A model generated the notes under the pieces. That model did no database searches and was not told where the DNA came from. It saw only the letters and a list, made by a program, of their open reading frames with translations. A stretch of DNA of 64,000 nt from Billgrantia saliphila (GTDB lineage Bacteria > Pseudomonadota > Gammaproteobacteria > Pseudomonadales > Halomonadaceae). Position 1 is the stretch's first letter. Every line of letters begins with the position of its first letter. Position numbers and translations under genes: made by a program. Location: positions 62,001 to 126,000 of the forward strand of contig NZ_PJRN01000006.1 of NCBI RefSeq assembly GCF_002930105.1, read 5' to 3'. Below are positions 35,757 through 47,100 of the stretch, piece after piece.

Positions 35757-38700
35757 AGCTGAAGCTGCCTATGCGGCAGCTCACGCCAGCCTCGACCGCC
35801 TGATCGCGGAGAAGCATTTCTGAGCTGCCTGTGCGGCAGCTCACTGGCCAACGTGCTTCCTTGCAGGGGTCTTCAGTTTCTGAGCTGCCTGTGCGGCAGC
35901 TCACCATGGGTCATGCCTCCCTGCGGGCTTGCAGCTTTTCTGAGCTGCCTGTGCGGCAGCTCACCCTCCTTGCTGGCGCTCCCAGCGCTGGTAGTCTTTC
36001 TGAGCTGCCTGTGCGGCAGCTCACCCTCCTTGCTGGCGCTCCCAGCGCTGGTAGTCTTTCTGAGCTGCCTGTGCGGCAGCTCACTGCGGCATCGCCCTTG
36101 CGCCAGTCGCGCATCATTTCTGAGCTGCCTGTGCGGCAGCTCACACGCCAACCCCACCACTGGCCTGGCTGCCGGCTTTCTGAGCTGCCTGTGCGGCAGC
36201 TCACCGCACCCGTTCCACCGGCACCCGCGACCGCGAGTTTCTGAGCTGCCTGTGCGGCAGCTCACTTAAGGGTGGGATAGGATTCGGGTCCGCTCAATTT
36301 CTGAGCTGCCTGTGCGGCAGCTCACGGCTTCGATCCTGACCGCTTTTCGGGCGGCGTTTTCTGAGCTGCCTGTGCGGCAGCTCACGCGACGATGGCGGTT
36401 TCGAGGCCGTCGACGGTTTTCTGAGCTGCCTGTGCGGCAGCTCACCTCTCGCGCTCAAGCTCACGGGCCAGCTCCAGTTTCTGAGCTGCCTGTGCGGCAG
36501 CTCACAGCGGGTTGCTCTCGATCAGCTCGTCATGCATTTTCTGAGCTGCCTGTGCGGCAGCTCACGGATGGAGCACATGCGCGGCATGTTCCACGATTTT
36601 CTGAGCTGCCTGTGTGGCAGCTCACATGTTCGCCGACGAGGATGCGTTCTTCGCACCATTTCTGAGCTGCCTGTGCGGCAGCTCACGGGCGGTCGCCGAT
36701 GCCGACGGCGAGATCGACTTTCTGAGCTGCCTGTGCGGCAGCTCACACTCAGCCCCATCTGCTGCATGAGTGCGGTCATTTCTGAGCTGCCTGTGCGGCA
36801 GCTCACGTTGGCAAGAGCGGCATCGAGGCAGTCTGTACTTTCTGAGCTGCCTGTGCGGCAGCTCACTTTCGGCGTTACCCCCTCGGCGGTCTCTCGGTTT
36901 TCTGAGCTGCCTGTGCGGCAGCTCACCTGGTCGCGGGTCAAGCGCCGCTCCTGCACCATTTCTGAGCTGCCTGTGCGGCAGCTCACTGGGCCGATGCCAC
37001 GCCGACCCAACGGGTAGATTTCTGAGCTGCCTGTGCGGCAGCTCACACCGACCTTAAGGAGGGCGATGCGCTAGAGATTTTCTGAGCTGCCTGTGCGGCA
37101 GCTCACACCTACTACCTGGCCACCGGCTACCGGCAGGTTTACTGAGCTGCCTGTGCGGCAGCTCACACGGCCGTGGTGGGTGGGCGCTGCCGGGCGATTT
37201 TCTGAGCTGCCTGTGCGGCAGCTCACCTCCGCTTCGATCCGGGCCTGCAGTCGGCTGATTTCTGAGCTGCCTGTGCGGCAGCTCACCTCGGTGCGCTCGC
37301 CGCGCTCGTCGAGAATCATTTCTGAGCTGCCTGTGCGGCAGCTCACCGACGCGCCCGGGTTGAGGCCCCGAGCGGTATTTTCTGAGCTGCCTGTGCGGCA
37401 GCTCACCTGATAGACCATCGTCTCGTTGGGCGAGTAACTTTCTGAGCTGCCTGTGCGGCAGCTCACTCATGAGCTTCGCCATTCCCATGGAGGCGATCTT
37501 TCTGAGCTGCCTGTGCGGCAGCTCACCCGGTCTGCTCAGCCTCGCTGAGATTCAAGCCTTTCTGAGCTGCCTGTGCGGCAGCTCACAGCCATACGATCAT
37601 CAGAAGCTGGAAGATCATTTTCTGAGCTGCCTGTGCGGCAGCTCACACGATGCGCTTGTCTCTGGTGTCAGTGCAGATTTTCTGAGCTGCCTGTGCGGCA
37701 GCTCACGGCCGCTGGTCTGCCGTGACTCGTCTCTCGACTTTCTGAGCTGCCTGTGCGGCAGCTCACGACGATCCGCACGGGCTGCATGAGCTGGTGAATT
37801 TCTGAGCTGCCTGTGCGGCAGCTCACCTGCTCGTTGCCCTCCCAGTCCACCGGGCGCTTTTCTGAGCTGCCTGTGCGGCAGCTCACCTGGGGTGCTTCGG
37901 CACCTCCGCCATCATCGTTTTCTGAGCTGCCTGTGCGGCAGCTCACGCTTGATCGATCAGGCTTTTGAACAAGGCACTTTTCTGAGCTGCCTGTGCGGCA
38001 GCTCACGATGCGCTGCTCGATCTCCATGATGTCCTGCTTTTCTGAGCTGCCTGTGCGGCAGCTCACGAAGCGCTACGGCAAGAAGGAGACCGCGTAATTT
38101 TCTGAGCTGCCTGTGCGGCAGCTCACTCCTGTAGACCTTGCGCTGTGAGCCAGTGGCATTTCTGAGCTGCCTGTGCGGCAGCTCACACTCAGCCCCATCT
38201 GCTGCATGAGTGCGGTCATTTCTGAGCTGCCTGTGCGGCAGCTCACGTTGGCAAGAGCGGCATCGAGGCAGTCTGTACTTTCTGAGCTGCCTGTGCGGCA
38301 GCTCACCTCCAGGGCGGTGGCCGGGGCGTGGAGCAGGTTTTCTGAGCTGCCTGTGCGGCAGCTCACTCGCCTGCCGACATCTACCCGGTGCTGAGCCATT
38401 TCTGAGCTGCCTGTGCGGCAGCTCACGTCGGCCTGCGCTACGCGATCGCCCGCAAGCTTTTCTGAGCTGCCTGTGCGGCAGCTCACTCCGGCCTGCTGGG
38501 CGGCGCGGTCACCAGAGTTTTCTGAGCTGCCTGTGCGGCAGCTCACTCCTTGCCTTCGAGGTGATCCAGCCCGGTCAGTTTCTGAGCTGCCTGTGCGGCA
38601 GCTCACGGCTGTCGGTTCTTCAGCCAGAAGATGGCGGCTTTCTGAGCTGCCTGTGCGGCAGCTCACTTCGGCAAGGCGCTGGCGGGTGGTTTCCGGGCTT

Positions 38701-40047
38701 TCTGAGCTGCCTGTGCGGCAGCTCACGAGCTGCTGCTGGCAGACGTGGAGCGCTTCGATTTCTGAGCTGCCTGTGCGGCAGCTCACACGCCAATCACTCG
38801 CGGCGCCTTGCGATACTCTTTCTGAGCTGCCTGTGCGGCAGCTCACGAAGCGGCGTATCGCCTGGTGCAGCTGGGTCTTTTCTGAGCTGCCTGTGCGGCA
38901 GCTCACGGGATCTTCTTCGCGGCCCGGTTGGCGAACTTTTTCTGAGCTGCCTGTGCGGCAGCTCACGAGAGGCTCGGCGTAGCGCTCCAGGAACTGCTTT
39001 TCTGAGCTGCCTGTGCGGCAGCTCACGAGCGGCTGACCTGGGACCGCCAGGAGCAAGATTTCTGAGCTGCCTGTGCGGCAGCTCACGTTTCGCTCCTGAC
39101 ACGACCGCTGCGATCTTCTTTTCTGAGCTGCCTGTGCGGCAGCTCACGTCCCGCAGCGCATTTCGGCGCCGCCCTGGACTTTCTGAGCTGCCTGTGCGGC
39201 AGCTCACGCGCGGGCACGGGACCAGACGCCATTGAGATATTTCTGAGCTGCCTGTGCGGCAGCTCACTCAGCGGCTCGAATTCCGACTTCATCGGACATT
39301 TTCTGAGCTGCCTGTGCGGCAGCTCACGGGGTGCCCGCTGTGGTGGCGCCGCCAGTTGATTTCTGAGCTGCCTGTGCGGCAGCTCACGGGCGGGCTGGCC
39401 CGCATGGGGTGCCCGCTGTTTTCTGAGCTGCCTGTGCGGCAGCTCACCTCGACAGGTCGGCGAACTGCTGGGCGGTGCCTTTCTGAGCTGCCTGTGCGGC
39501 AGCTCACGAGCAGCTCGCGGTTGCGGCTCTGCTGGGCGCTTTCTGAGCTGCCTGTGCGGCAGCTCACGCGTCGCGGGTGGCGCTCTGCGCCCCGCCGCTT
39601 TTCTGAGCTGCCTGTGCGGCAGCTCACTCGCTGTTCCCGGCCGCCGTCGCGGAATCGGCTTTCTGAGCTGCCTGTGCGGCAGCTCACGGCATGTTCGCGG
39701 CCAACAGCCTGCGCGGCCATTTCTGAGCTGCCTGTGCGGCAGCTCACACGCCGTCGTCGCGCTGCCAGACGGTGCCCTCTTTCTGAGCTGCCTGTGCGGC
39801 AGCTCACGACTCGCTCGGCCACCTAACCCTTAGCGGGCATTTCTGAGCTGCCTGTGCGGCAGCTCACGCTTCTGCTGACGCAGCGCCTCGGCGGCGGGAT
39901 TTCTGAGCTGCCTGTGCGGCAGCTCACCGCTCTGAACGGCGATCCATGCGCTCCTGGATTTTCTGAGCTGCCTGTGCGGCAGCTCACTAGACCGGGACGC
40001 TCGACTTCTTGAGGATCTCTTTCTGAGCTGCCTGTGCGGCAGCTCAC
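35757..40047 (-). CRISPR. Type I-F CRISPR array, 72 repeats and 71 spacers
   Basis: The 28-base repeat, read on the minus strand, starts GTGAGCTGCC and ends CTCAGAAA; GAGCTGCC and GGCAGCTC form an 8-bp stem around GCACA, the hairpin cut by Cas6f. By stepping through the array I count 72 repeats. Spacers are 32 bases except three of 33 (36205, 36626, 39087). The leader is at the high-coordinate end. The far-end repeat (35757-35784) is degenerate, with changes at several positions, as expected for the oldest unit; the repeats at 36598 and 37139 each carry one change. Duplicated spacers are 35965/36025, 36747/38187 and 36807/38247. Confidence 0.98.
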
Positions 40048-40176
40048 TAGAGCATACTCAAATTAAGTACTTGATTGTTAAAGAACAACCCCTTGATGGA
40101 GCGACGCCTCCCTTTTTAGAGAGGCGTCGCTAACAACTTGATTTTCAGGAACCTAATGAAACCCTCCTAAAAAGGG
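40048..40176 (-). promoter_or_regulatory. CRISPR leader with IHF-type sites
   Basis: This AT-rich stretch of 129 bases lies between cas6f and the newest repeat. Two exact matches to the IHF consensus WATCAA-N4-TTR occur on the minus strand at 40064-40076 and 40131-40143, and a 12-of-13 match at 40086-40098. Between them is a perfect 10-base inverted repeat GCGACGCCTC/GAGGCGTCGC (40101-40110, 40121-40130). A possible promoter for the array is TTGTTC, 17 bases, TAATTT on the minus strand (about 40060-40088). IHF bending of the leader is known to be needed for spacer integration in type I-F systems. Confidence 0.8.
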
Positions 40177-40746
40177 TCAGAACCAGGGCACAGTGGCCTC
40201 ACCGCTCAATCCATAGTGATTGAAGCGACCCGCGACAGGCTGAGGCTGTAGCTGGCCATGCTCGATGAATAGCGCAAACCGCTGCCCACTGGAGCGGCTG
40301 CTGACCTGCACGAAAGGCAGGGCGATCTGGCGCGCGGCGGGCGTTTCCATCAAGCGCTGTGCCTCTTCGACCCCGATGCTGTGCCGTTGGGCATAACGCT
40401 TCGCGCGGCTAGGGCTTCCAGTGTTGAACTGTCGGCGCCGAACGTTACGATGCCGCGCCTCGGCAGGTACTGGCTGAATGGCTTCCAACATTACGTGATC
40501 GCGCATGCCGGTGAGCCATGCAATCTCCATCAACTGCTCCAATCGCGCTTGCCCAGCGTGCAACCGCAGCCGATCCCCCGGCGTGCGCGCACGCACGCCG
40601 GTCTTGTGGTCGGGAAAGCTGATGCCTATATCATCGGCCTCCAGATCGAAAAGGGCTCGATGCAGCTTGCTATAGAGCGCCCCCATCAGCATCGCTGACG
40701 AGAAATCCGGATCGGGCCGCAGACGGATATCGAGATAATAATCCAT
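40177..40746 (-). CDS. cas6f: Cas6f (Csy4), crRNA-processing endoribonuclease
   Basis: 189 residues, the family size. The N-terminus MDYYLDIRLRPDPDFSSAMLMGALYSKLHRAL places the catalytic His at position 29, as in Pseudomonas Csy4. The arginine-rich helix RHRNVRRRQFNTGSPSRAKRYAQRH (about 98-122) fits the groove-binding helix that reads the repeat stem-loop. The C-terminal QVSSRSSGQRFALFIEHG supplies the conserved serines. It cuts the repeat RNA and stays on the crRNA 3' end. It is the last cas gene before the array. Confidence 0.95.
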   Translation of the reverse strand: MDYYLDIRLRPDPDFSSAMLMGALYSKLHRALFDLEADDIGISFPDHKTGVRARTPGDRLRLHAGQARLEQLMEIAWLTGMRDHVMLEAIQPVPAEARHRNVRRRQFNTGSPSRAKRYAQRHSIGVEEAQRLMETPAARQIALPFVQVSSRSSGQRFALFIEHGQLQPQPVAGRFNHYGLSGEATVPWF

Positions 40747-40749
40747 GGC

Positions 40750-41784
40750 TTACCCCGCATCGCCGAATACGCCACCGCGGATAAGGGTCGCCATAACGAA
40801 GTGCTGCTGTTCGGCAGTGGGCACCTGATCCTTGAGTAGCCAGTTATCGAGCAGATTGTAGAAATCCATCTTCTGCTTCGGCTGACGGTAGGCACTCCCC
40901 TGAGTGGTCACCGAGCCGTAGGGCTCCACGGCGATTGGGCCAAGGTCATTGCCGTCTTCCGGCACCGGATACCAGGTGTCGATGGTGCGCAGGGCATTAC
41001 CCAACTTCTGTGAGTGGATGGCGGCCTGTTTATTATCCCCAATGCTGTAGAGCGTTTTGCTCTTGTCGCCACGGCTGCGATCCAGAATCAGCTCCTGAGA
41101 GGGGAATACTTCCTGTCCCGCACCGACCCTGGCAAAGGCCATTACATCCAATAGAAGATAACGCTCTCCGGACAGCGCCTCATTGATGAGCTCGCCTAGC
41201 TCGCGAGTTGCCTTGCTCCCCTCAAAATCGCGCAGCGAATGCTCGAGCGCATTGAAGGTCCACTGCTTTTCCGCTTGCCCTTCCTTCACCTGACTGATGA
41301 CGACTTCGATCTTTTCCGCACCGACGCGATTGCGCCACAGGAAGCGGCCATTGGCGAGGTTGCAAGCATAGCGATGAGCGAGCTCGCCAAAGCCGTGCTC
41401 ACTGATGTAGCCCGTCACTGTTTGTTTAAGCTTACGTTGATATTCGGCGCTGTTGCAGGCCGAGGGGATACCGGCACCGGCCAGCACGCGCAGGGTAAAG
41501 TGCACCGCCAAGGTATCGACATCGTGAGGCAGCGCTGCGACGTCGACCGTCTGTAGGTTGGGGTTCTCAATCGCGGCATCTAACTTGGCCGGGTCTTGAT
41601 CCTTGGCCTTCAATCGGTTGGAAATAGTGCCGCGAACGGACTTCTCGCGAACTGGAATGCCGCTCCATGTCGCATGTTGGGCGCGGTCATCCCAGTTGCC
41701 AGCGCTGAACAGTGCATCGGACGGGTCGAGCTTGCGCTCGAAGGCGAGAACGGAAGCGGTTTTGAGTGTGTCATTCTTGGCCAT
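40750..41784 (-). CDS. cas7f: Cas7f (Csy3), type I-F backbone subunit
   Basis: 344 residues. Family features include the N-terminal [22 protein letters not shown], the [14 protein letters not shown] stretch, and [18 protein letters not shown]. Six copies of Cas7f coat the crRNA spacer in the Cascade (Csy) complex. It starts after the cas5f stop with 15 bases between and ends three bases before cas6f, in the standard I-F order. Confidence 0.95.
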   Translation of the reverse strand: MAKNDTLKTASVLAFERKLDPSDALFSAGNWDDRAQHATWSGIPVREKSVRGTISNRLKAKDQDPAKLDAAIENPNLQTVDVAALPHDVDTLAVHFTLRVLAGAGIPSACNSAEYQRKLKQTVTGYISEHGFGELAHRYACNLANGRFLWRNRVGAEKIEVVISQVKEGQAEKQWTFNALEHSLRDFEGSKATRELGELINEALSGERYLLLDVMAFARVGAGQEVFPSQELILDRSRGDKSKTLYSIGDNKQAAIHSQKLGNALRTIDTWYPVPEDGNDLGPIAVEPYGSVTTQGSAYRQPKQKMDFYNLLDNWLLKDQVPTAEQQHFVMATLIRGGVFGDAG

Positions 41785-41799
41785 GAGAGGTTTCCTGCG

Positions 41800-42777
41800 T
41801 CAGTCGTTGGTCAAGGTGTCGGTGTAGGCGTTGCTCAAGCGATAGAGGCCACGTTCGAAATCGTTCTCCACGAACCACATCAAGGCTTCGGGATGCTTGA
41901 TTCGGTGGGGGCTTACCCATTCGCCGATCGAGTAAAGGCTTTCGACGAACTGAAACGGCACTTCTGGATCTCGGGCATTAGCTACCGTACCCGGGCCGAA
42001 AAGCTCGGAAATGGCGCCGTAGCCCACCGGAATCGGCACTAGCCAACCGGGATATGGGCGGCGAATCTCCCAGACCACCTGTTCCTTGCCGTTATCGTCT
42101 TCTCCCTGAGTGACTCGGCACTCGTGGTTGAGTCGCGACAGGTCGAGCCAGGCGTCCAGTGGTGTAGCACTCTCGCTATTCGCTTTGAGCGTGGCGGTAT
42201 GCTCAGTGAGCCGGTCATCACGGAGCACCAGCGCAAACCCCGGCAAAAGCCGGCGCCTGAGTCGATGCCACTGTTTCGTGCCTTCTTCCTCCTTGGCATT
42301 GAAGCTGATCAGCTCCGGGCGATGGCGCCGCTCGCCGGGGCGGGGCGGTATCACACTGCCGCCAGCAATACGCATTCCCTGTACCTGCTGATAAAGCTGT
42401 TTAGCAATCGCTTGACGGCGTTCGGCGCTTTTCAGGTCATCGCCACCATCTGCTTCGACACCAATCAATAGCGAGACTTCCAGATGCGCCCGGCCTTCCT
42501 CAACGATGGCCGCTGTGCTGCCGGTCTTGTCTACAGGATTACGGGTGAGATGGAAGGCACGTGTGAAGCCTCCCGATGTGACGTGGGGGTCGAGGCGATG
42601 ACACACCACCCCGATCTCGTTGAAGAGCAGCTTGGTGTCGTCGGACAGGTTACGCTCCAACGCCTGCATCAGCCCCATGAAGGCGCTCATGGCAGGAAAC
42701 CCCCAGGTCATCGGGCTGGAGATGGCATTGGCATTCTGGATACGCAGCCGGGGAAGCAGAAGAAGATGCTGGATCAT
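41800..42777 (-). CDS. cas5f: Cas5f (Csy2), type I-F tail subunit
   Basis: 325 residues. The N-terminus LLLLPRLRIQNANAISSPMTWGFPAMSAFMGLMQALER is diagnostic of Csy2, as is VIPPRPGERRHRP in the middle. Cas5f caps the 5' handle of the crRNA together with Cas8f and takes part in PAM recognition. It overlaps the cas8f stop by four bases. Confidence 0.94.
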   Translation of the reverse strand: MIQHLLLLPRLRIQNANAISSPMTWGFPAMSAFMGLMQALERNLSDDTKLLFNEIGVVCHRLDPHVTSGGFTRAFHLTRNPVDKTGSTAAIVEEGRAHLEVSLLIGVEADGGDDLKSAERRQAIAKQLYQQVQGMRIAGGSVIPPRPGERRHRPELISFNAKEEEGTKQWHRLRRRLLPGFALVLRDDRLTEHTATLKANSESATPLDAWLDLSRLNHECRVTQGEDDNGKEQVVWEIRRPYPGWLVPIPVGYGAISELFGPGTVANARDPEVPFQFVESLYSIGEWVSPHRIKHPEALMWFVENDFERGLYRLSNAYTDTLTND

Positions 42778-44123
42778 GCTGCGTCTCCTTGGTCATCGTC
42801 TTCATCGCGCAACGCTTCTTGCAGATCGTCGAGCTGACGGCGGAACTCAGTCACGATGCCCTCAAACCGGCGTTTCCAGTGGTGGTGTTCCGCGTCTCCA
42901 AAGCTGAGAGGACTGTTGTAGCTCAGTTCACGATTGAGCCAATTGGCCGCACGTGAGCTGATGACTTCGTGCCAGTTGGACTGGCGGCGCGCTTCGGCAA
43001 ACTCGCTATCCTCATGGGCTCGGCCCGGATCCAGCCAATACTGCTCCTCCAGGGCCAACTGGCACTTCTCATCAGCCGTCCAGCCAGGTGCCAAGGAATG
43101 GATAGCGAACGTAAACAGCATCAACTCGTCGACCAGCATGGCGGTGAGGTCGTCGCGCAAATCACGGGTGTGCATGTTCTTGGCGGGATCCGCTTCTAGT
43201 AAGCGCTTGAGTTCACCCACAATGCGTCGGACGTTTGGACGCCCTTTGAATGCTCGGAAGGCGTCCCGCATCGGCGCGTACACCTCGCGCGACTCCCAGT
43301 TTGGCGGTAGCGATGCCAGCAGATAATTCTGGCCGCCCCGTTCGCTATTGAGCTGCGAGATGTTCTGCGGTTTGGTGCCGCCGAGCTTCTGGACTGCCAG
43401 ATTAGGGTAGCTGGTATAGCCCCCCTCAAACGGCGTCTTGTCCTTCAGCGCCTTACGTGCTGCCTTGTTATGATCGCCAAAGAACCAAGTGTTGGGACTT
43501 ACCTGCGCGTAGAAGCGGTGAGTGAGCGCTGTTGCATAGAGCGGTGCCAGCAGGTGATAGTTATTATCATCATTGGGATCGTCACCGACCAGCCAATAGA
43601 GCTGTTTGCCCATCAAATGGGAGCTGGGCGTACCCTTTGGCTCGGTAATGCTAGCGAAGGCGCGCATCCAGCTTTCGGCCTCATCACGATCCTGGCTCAA
43701 GGCATCAATCAATGTTTCGTCAAAGTCGATAGCGCGCTCCAGCAGCGTATGTCCTTGCCACTCGAGTTTCAGGAACTTGTAGACATCAAGCGCCGCAGCG
43801 TTGCCGACGACATCGCCCTGAAAGTCGGCAGGCAGGCAGTGGCTACCCACCAGGTTACCTTGGTTTAGTTGGCCGGGTTCGACGTAGAGGTTCGTGCCCT
43901 TGGCATCTGGGTGAATCGCCTTCAGGGAGTGCGTGACGACCTGAAGCTGACTAACGCGGCGGGCCGCATCGGCCAACCAGGTTTGCGGCTCGAACTGCTG
44001 CTGGAGTTCAAGATACTTGGGATCGTTCGCTGGGAGCTTTTCTGTCTTGGTCGCGAAGCGGTCATGAATAAATCCATATATAAGAGCTTGGATTGTAGGT
44101 AGGCTATGAAAGTGTTCTGGCAT
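42774..44123 (-). CDS. cas8f: Cas8f (Csy1), type I-F large subunit
   Basis: 449 residues, normal for Csy1. The conserved core includes VVTHSLKAIHPDAKGTNLYVEP, AAALDVYKFLKLEWQGHTLLERAI, SSHLMGKQLYWLV and YTSYPNLAVQKLGGTKPQNISQLNSERGGQNYLLASLPP. Cas8f recognises the PAM and starts strand separation. It begins 28 bases after the cas2-3 stop and is more AT-rich than the genes flanking the locus. Confidence 0.95.
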   Translation of the reverse strand: MPEHFHSLPTIQALIYGFIHDRFATKTEKLPANDPKYLELQQQFEPQTWLADAARRVSQLQVVTHSLKAIHPDAKGTNLYVEPGQLNQGNLVGSHCLPADFQGDVVGNAAALDVYKFLKLEWQGHTLLERAIDFDETLIDALSQDRDEAESWMRAFASITEPKGTPSSHLMGKQLYWLVGDDPNDDNNYHLLAPLYATALTHRFYAQVSPNTWFFGDHNKAARKALKDKTPFEGGYTSYPNLAVQKLGGTKPQNISQLNSERGGQNYLLASLPPNWESREVYAPMRDAFRAFKGRPNVRRIVGELKRLLEADPAKNMHTRDLRDDLTAMLVDELMLFTFAIHSLAPGWTADEKCQLALEEQYWLDPGRAHEDSEFAEARRQSNWHEVISSRAANWLNRELSYNSPLSFGDAEHHHWKRRFEGIVTEFRRQLDDLQEALRDEDDDQGDAA

Positions 44124-44151
44124 AGGTTCCCCGCTGCGTGTCGTTTCTTTC

Positions 44152-47100
44152 TTATCTTTTCCTCACGAACCCCAACGCTGGATGAAAATGCCATCCCTGC
44201 GGGGCGTGATTCGTTTTCAGGCGGATGCGTCCAAAGCGCAGGGCGCAGCGCTCTATCGACATGTCCATGGCCTCGGCTTGATCCGCCAGAGCGGCCATGT
44301 AGTCGGGCTCGTTCCACGGTGCGATGCGACGATGGTGAAAGGCTTCCTCCGGAAGCCGGTCCAGCTCGGTCTCCACAGGAACCAGCTTCTCCTCCCTGCC
44401 GTCCTGCTCCACCCGCCAGAAGCCGTAGTCTTCCTCTGCCTCATCCGGGAGCAGCACGAATTCGCACTCCGGCTCGTTGTCCTCTCGGAAAGGGTGGTGC
44501 TGTATCGGTAGCGCCCCGAGGGTCATTGATGCGGGGCGATAGAAGAGATAGGCGCCGAGATTCATCTGCGTGGGCTCGCCGCGACGCTTGCGTCGCTGCC
44601 GGCCGGGGGCGGCACTGACACCCTCGAACATGAGTGCGGCAAGGCGCGCATGCTCGAGGTCGACCAGCCTACGAGCCGATTCGAGTTCATCGACCGGCAT
44701 CAGTCGCGGGCGTGAGTCGATAGCATCGATTTCATCGGCTCTTAGCAGCTCCGACAATTGATGTGAAGCCAGCGGCCAGTCCCGCTCGGTCTCGAAACCT
44801 GGCCGGCTGAAGGCCGGCGTGACTCGTTTCAGGTGCCGAACGTTGGTCCCAAGCAGGGCGATGTTGGGGGCATGAGCGGGTGTGGGACGGTGACGGCGCA
44901 CGCGACCGGCAAGCTGAATGATCGAGCGCATCGACGAGGGCTCAACCACGGCCCAGTCATAATCGTGATCCCTACCAACTTCCGTGACCGGCGAACCGAG
45001 CACGATGAAGAGCTGATCCTGAGCGGAGCAGCCGTCGAGCCGGGCCCGAACGTCGGCCAGATCGAACACCGCATTCTCCTCACGCCGGTCGAGTGTTCGG
45101 TCCAGGCGCGCTTCCAGGCGTGAGCGCAGCAGTAGCGGAAACTGGGAGTGGTAAACGCAAAGATGAATTTGCCACCCTTCGCGAATGTCCGAGCGGTAGA
45201 GCGCCTGGGCTACGGCGACCAGCGGCTCGATGTTGGCCATGCGCACCAGGCCGAAGCTGACTCGCTTGCCACTGTGGGGGTCGGCTGAGTGGTGCCGCTC
45301 GTGAAGGAAGCACGCTTGGGCGAGTATCGTCTGTGCGGTCGACTGATGCACGGCGTCCGGATGGGCGGTGCGGGCGGACAATGGCACTAGATAGCCGCGG
45401 CGAGTCGGCGCCTGTTCGCCGAGCCGAGCGGCGCGCTGCTGGGCAAATTGACCATGAGCGGCATCGAACTGCTCTCCCTCGGCACACTGCTGCTGGGCGC
45501 AGCCATACTCATCGAACCAGGCACAGCAGGGGCTCACCGGGGTGCCGGGAACGCCGCGATGACATTGGTACTCTGCACGACCGGCGCGATAGGCCTCGAA
45601 CAGGCCGCGTACCAAGGCAGGCGGCAGCGTAGCCGAGGATAGCAGCACCCGTGAGCCAAGTAGCCCTGACCAGTACACCAGACGTGTCAGACCAGGTAGG
45701 TCATGGATGTCGAAGTCATCCGGCTCATCGAGCACGAGATCACTGCTCATCAGCCGCAGCATGGGTGCGATCTGATGGCCACCGCGCAGGCTCTCAGTGG
45801 CCGGTATCAAGTGATCAATGGTACATACCAACACCGGAGCGCTGATCAGCGCTCGGGCATGTGGGTCATTCGCGGCCCGCGACAGCAGCGGATGCTCGTC
45901 GATTTGACCTTCGAAATGGACATGACTCTGCTCATCCAGCAGTGCACCACGAGACTCCGAGCCGCCGCTCTCACGCTGCTGGTGCTCAAAGAGCGCACGG
46001 TTGGCGCTGCCACCGACCCTAATCGCCAGGTCGTCGCTACCCAATCCCAACCTCTCGCGGTAGACCTGTCCGGTTTGCAGCGTGAGCGTCCTCAATCCAA
46101 GGGCTATCGAGAAGCGAACACCTTCCTCTGGATCGCTCAAGGCGTACATGATCCGGCCATTGGCAATGGTCTTGCCACAACCGGTCGAGGCCATATTGAC
46201 ACCAAAAAATCCTTGTCCACTAACCTTGTCACGCAAACCCGCCGCCAGATCGAATGCTTTGTCCTGCCAACGAAAACGGGGGTCGCGGCTGCGCTGGCGA
46301 AAGCCCTTGTGCCGCGCGATACGCGGCAGGGCTCTCGACATGTCCGGCAAGCGATGAACGATTTCGCCTGCCGCCCGGGTTACGCCCAGCAGGTGCTCTT
46401 CCAATGGCTGGCATAGCTGACGCTTGCCGTTCAGTACGGCGGTGTTGGCGTATAGCGCGGTTGCCCAGGCACCGGGGAGCCGCCCTTTGTCGGTCAGGCT
46501 CGAATAGTGGTGATCCGCCAACATCAATGCCAAACGCGCCAGATGCATGACGTAGGGAGATTCCAGCGGTGGCACCGTTGCCCTGACTTCTTTCAGTTGT
46601 CGCGCCATTCGTCGACTGCGCTGTCGCCAAGCATCAGTCGTGACAGGCAGGCCATGGGGAAACTCCCAGTACGGCCTGATGTCTTGCGACTCGGCAAATG
46701 CAACACATTCGTTCCAGGCAGCCGTGATGGCCTCGGGAAGCGCCGGCAGGTTAGCCGCGTTCATATCGGCACGGGCCCCGACCCACTTTTGCTGGCCGTT
46801 GTCATCATAGGCCGGCAATGCCGGCAGGCGGTGATGGCTCAAGACTAGCCAGCCAATCGCAGCAGCAAGCGGCGGTAGTTGAATAAAAGGCGTTTTCTCC
46901 TTTTCAGTGATATCAGCCAACCCATCGCTTTTGAGGCGGCCCAGCCAGCATGCATCGTCATCGGGAGTGGGCTGTTCGAGCCGAGAAAGCCAGGTCTCGT
47001 CATCGTCATCACCAACAAAGGCTTCAAGCAAACGCAGCGATACCCACTCGTGCCGGTAACGATTTCGCCCCTCCAGACGGCCATGAAGACGATCCTGAAA

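Noticed and set aside
35831..40047. Many long open frames in the CRISPR array with repeated peptides such as SELPVRQLT, FLSCLCGSS and VSCRTGSSE
   Set aside because: The 60-base period is a multiple of three, so stop-free frames run through the repeats on both strands. They are translations of repeat and spacer DNA, not proteins.
40101..40130. The leader inverted repeat as a cas-operon terminator
   Set aside because: There is no T-run on either strand after the stem. It is kept as an unexplained leader element instead.
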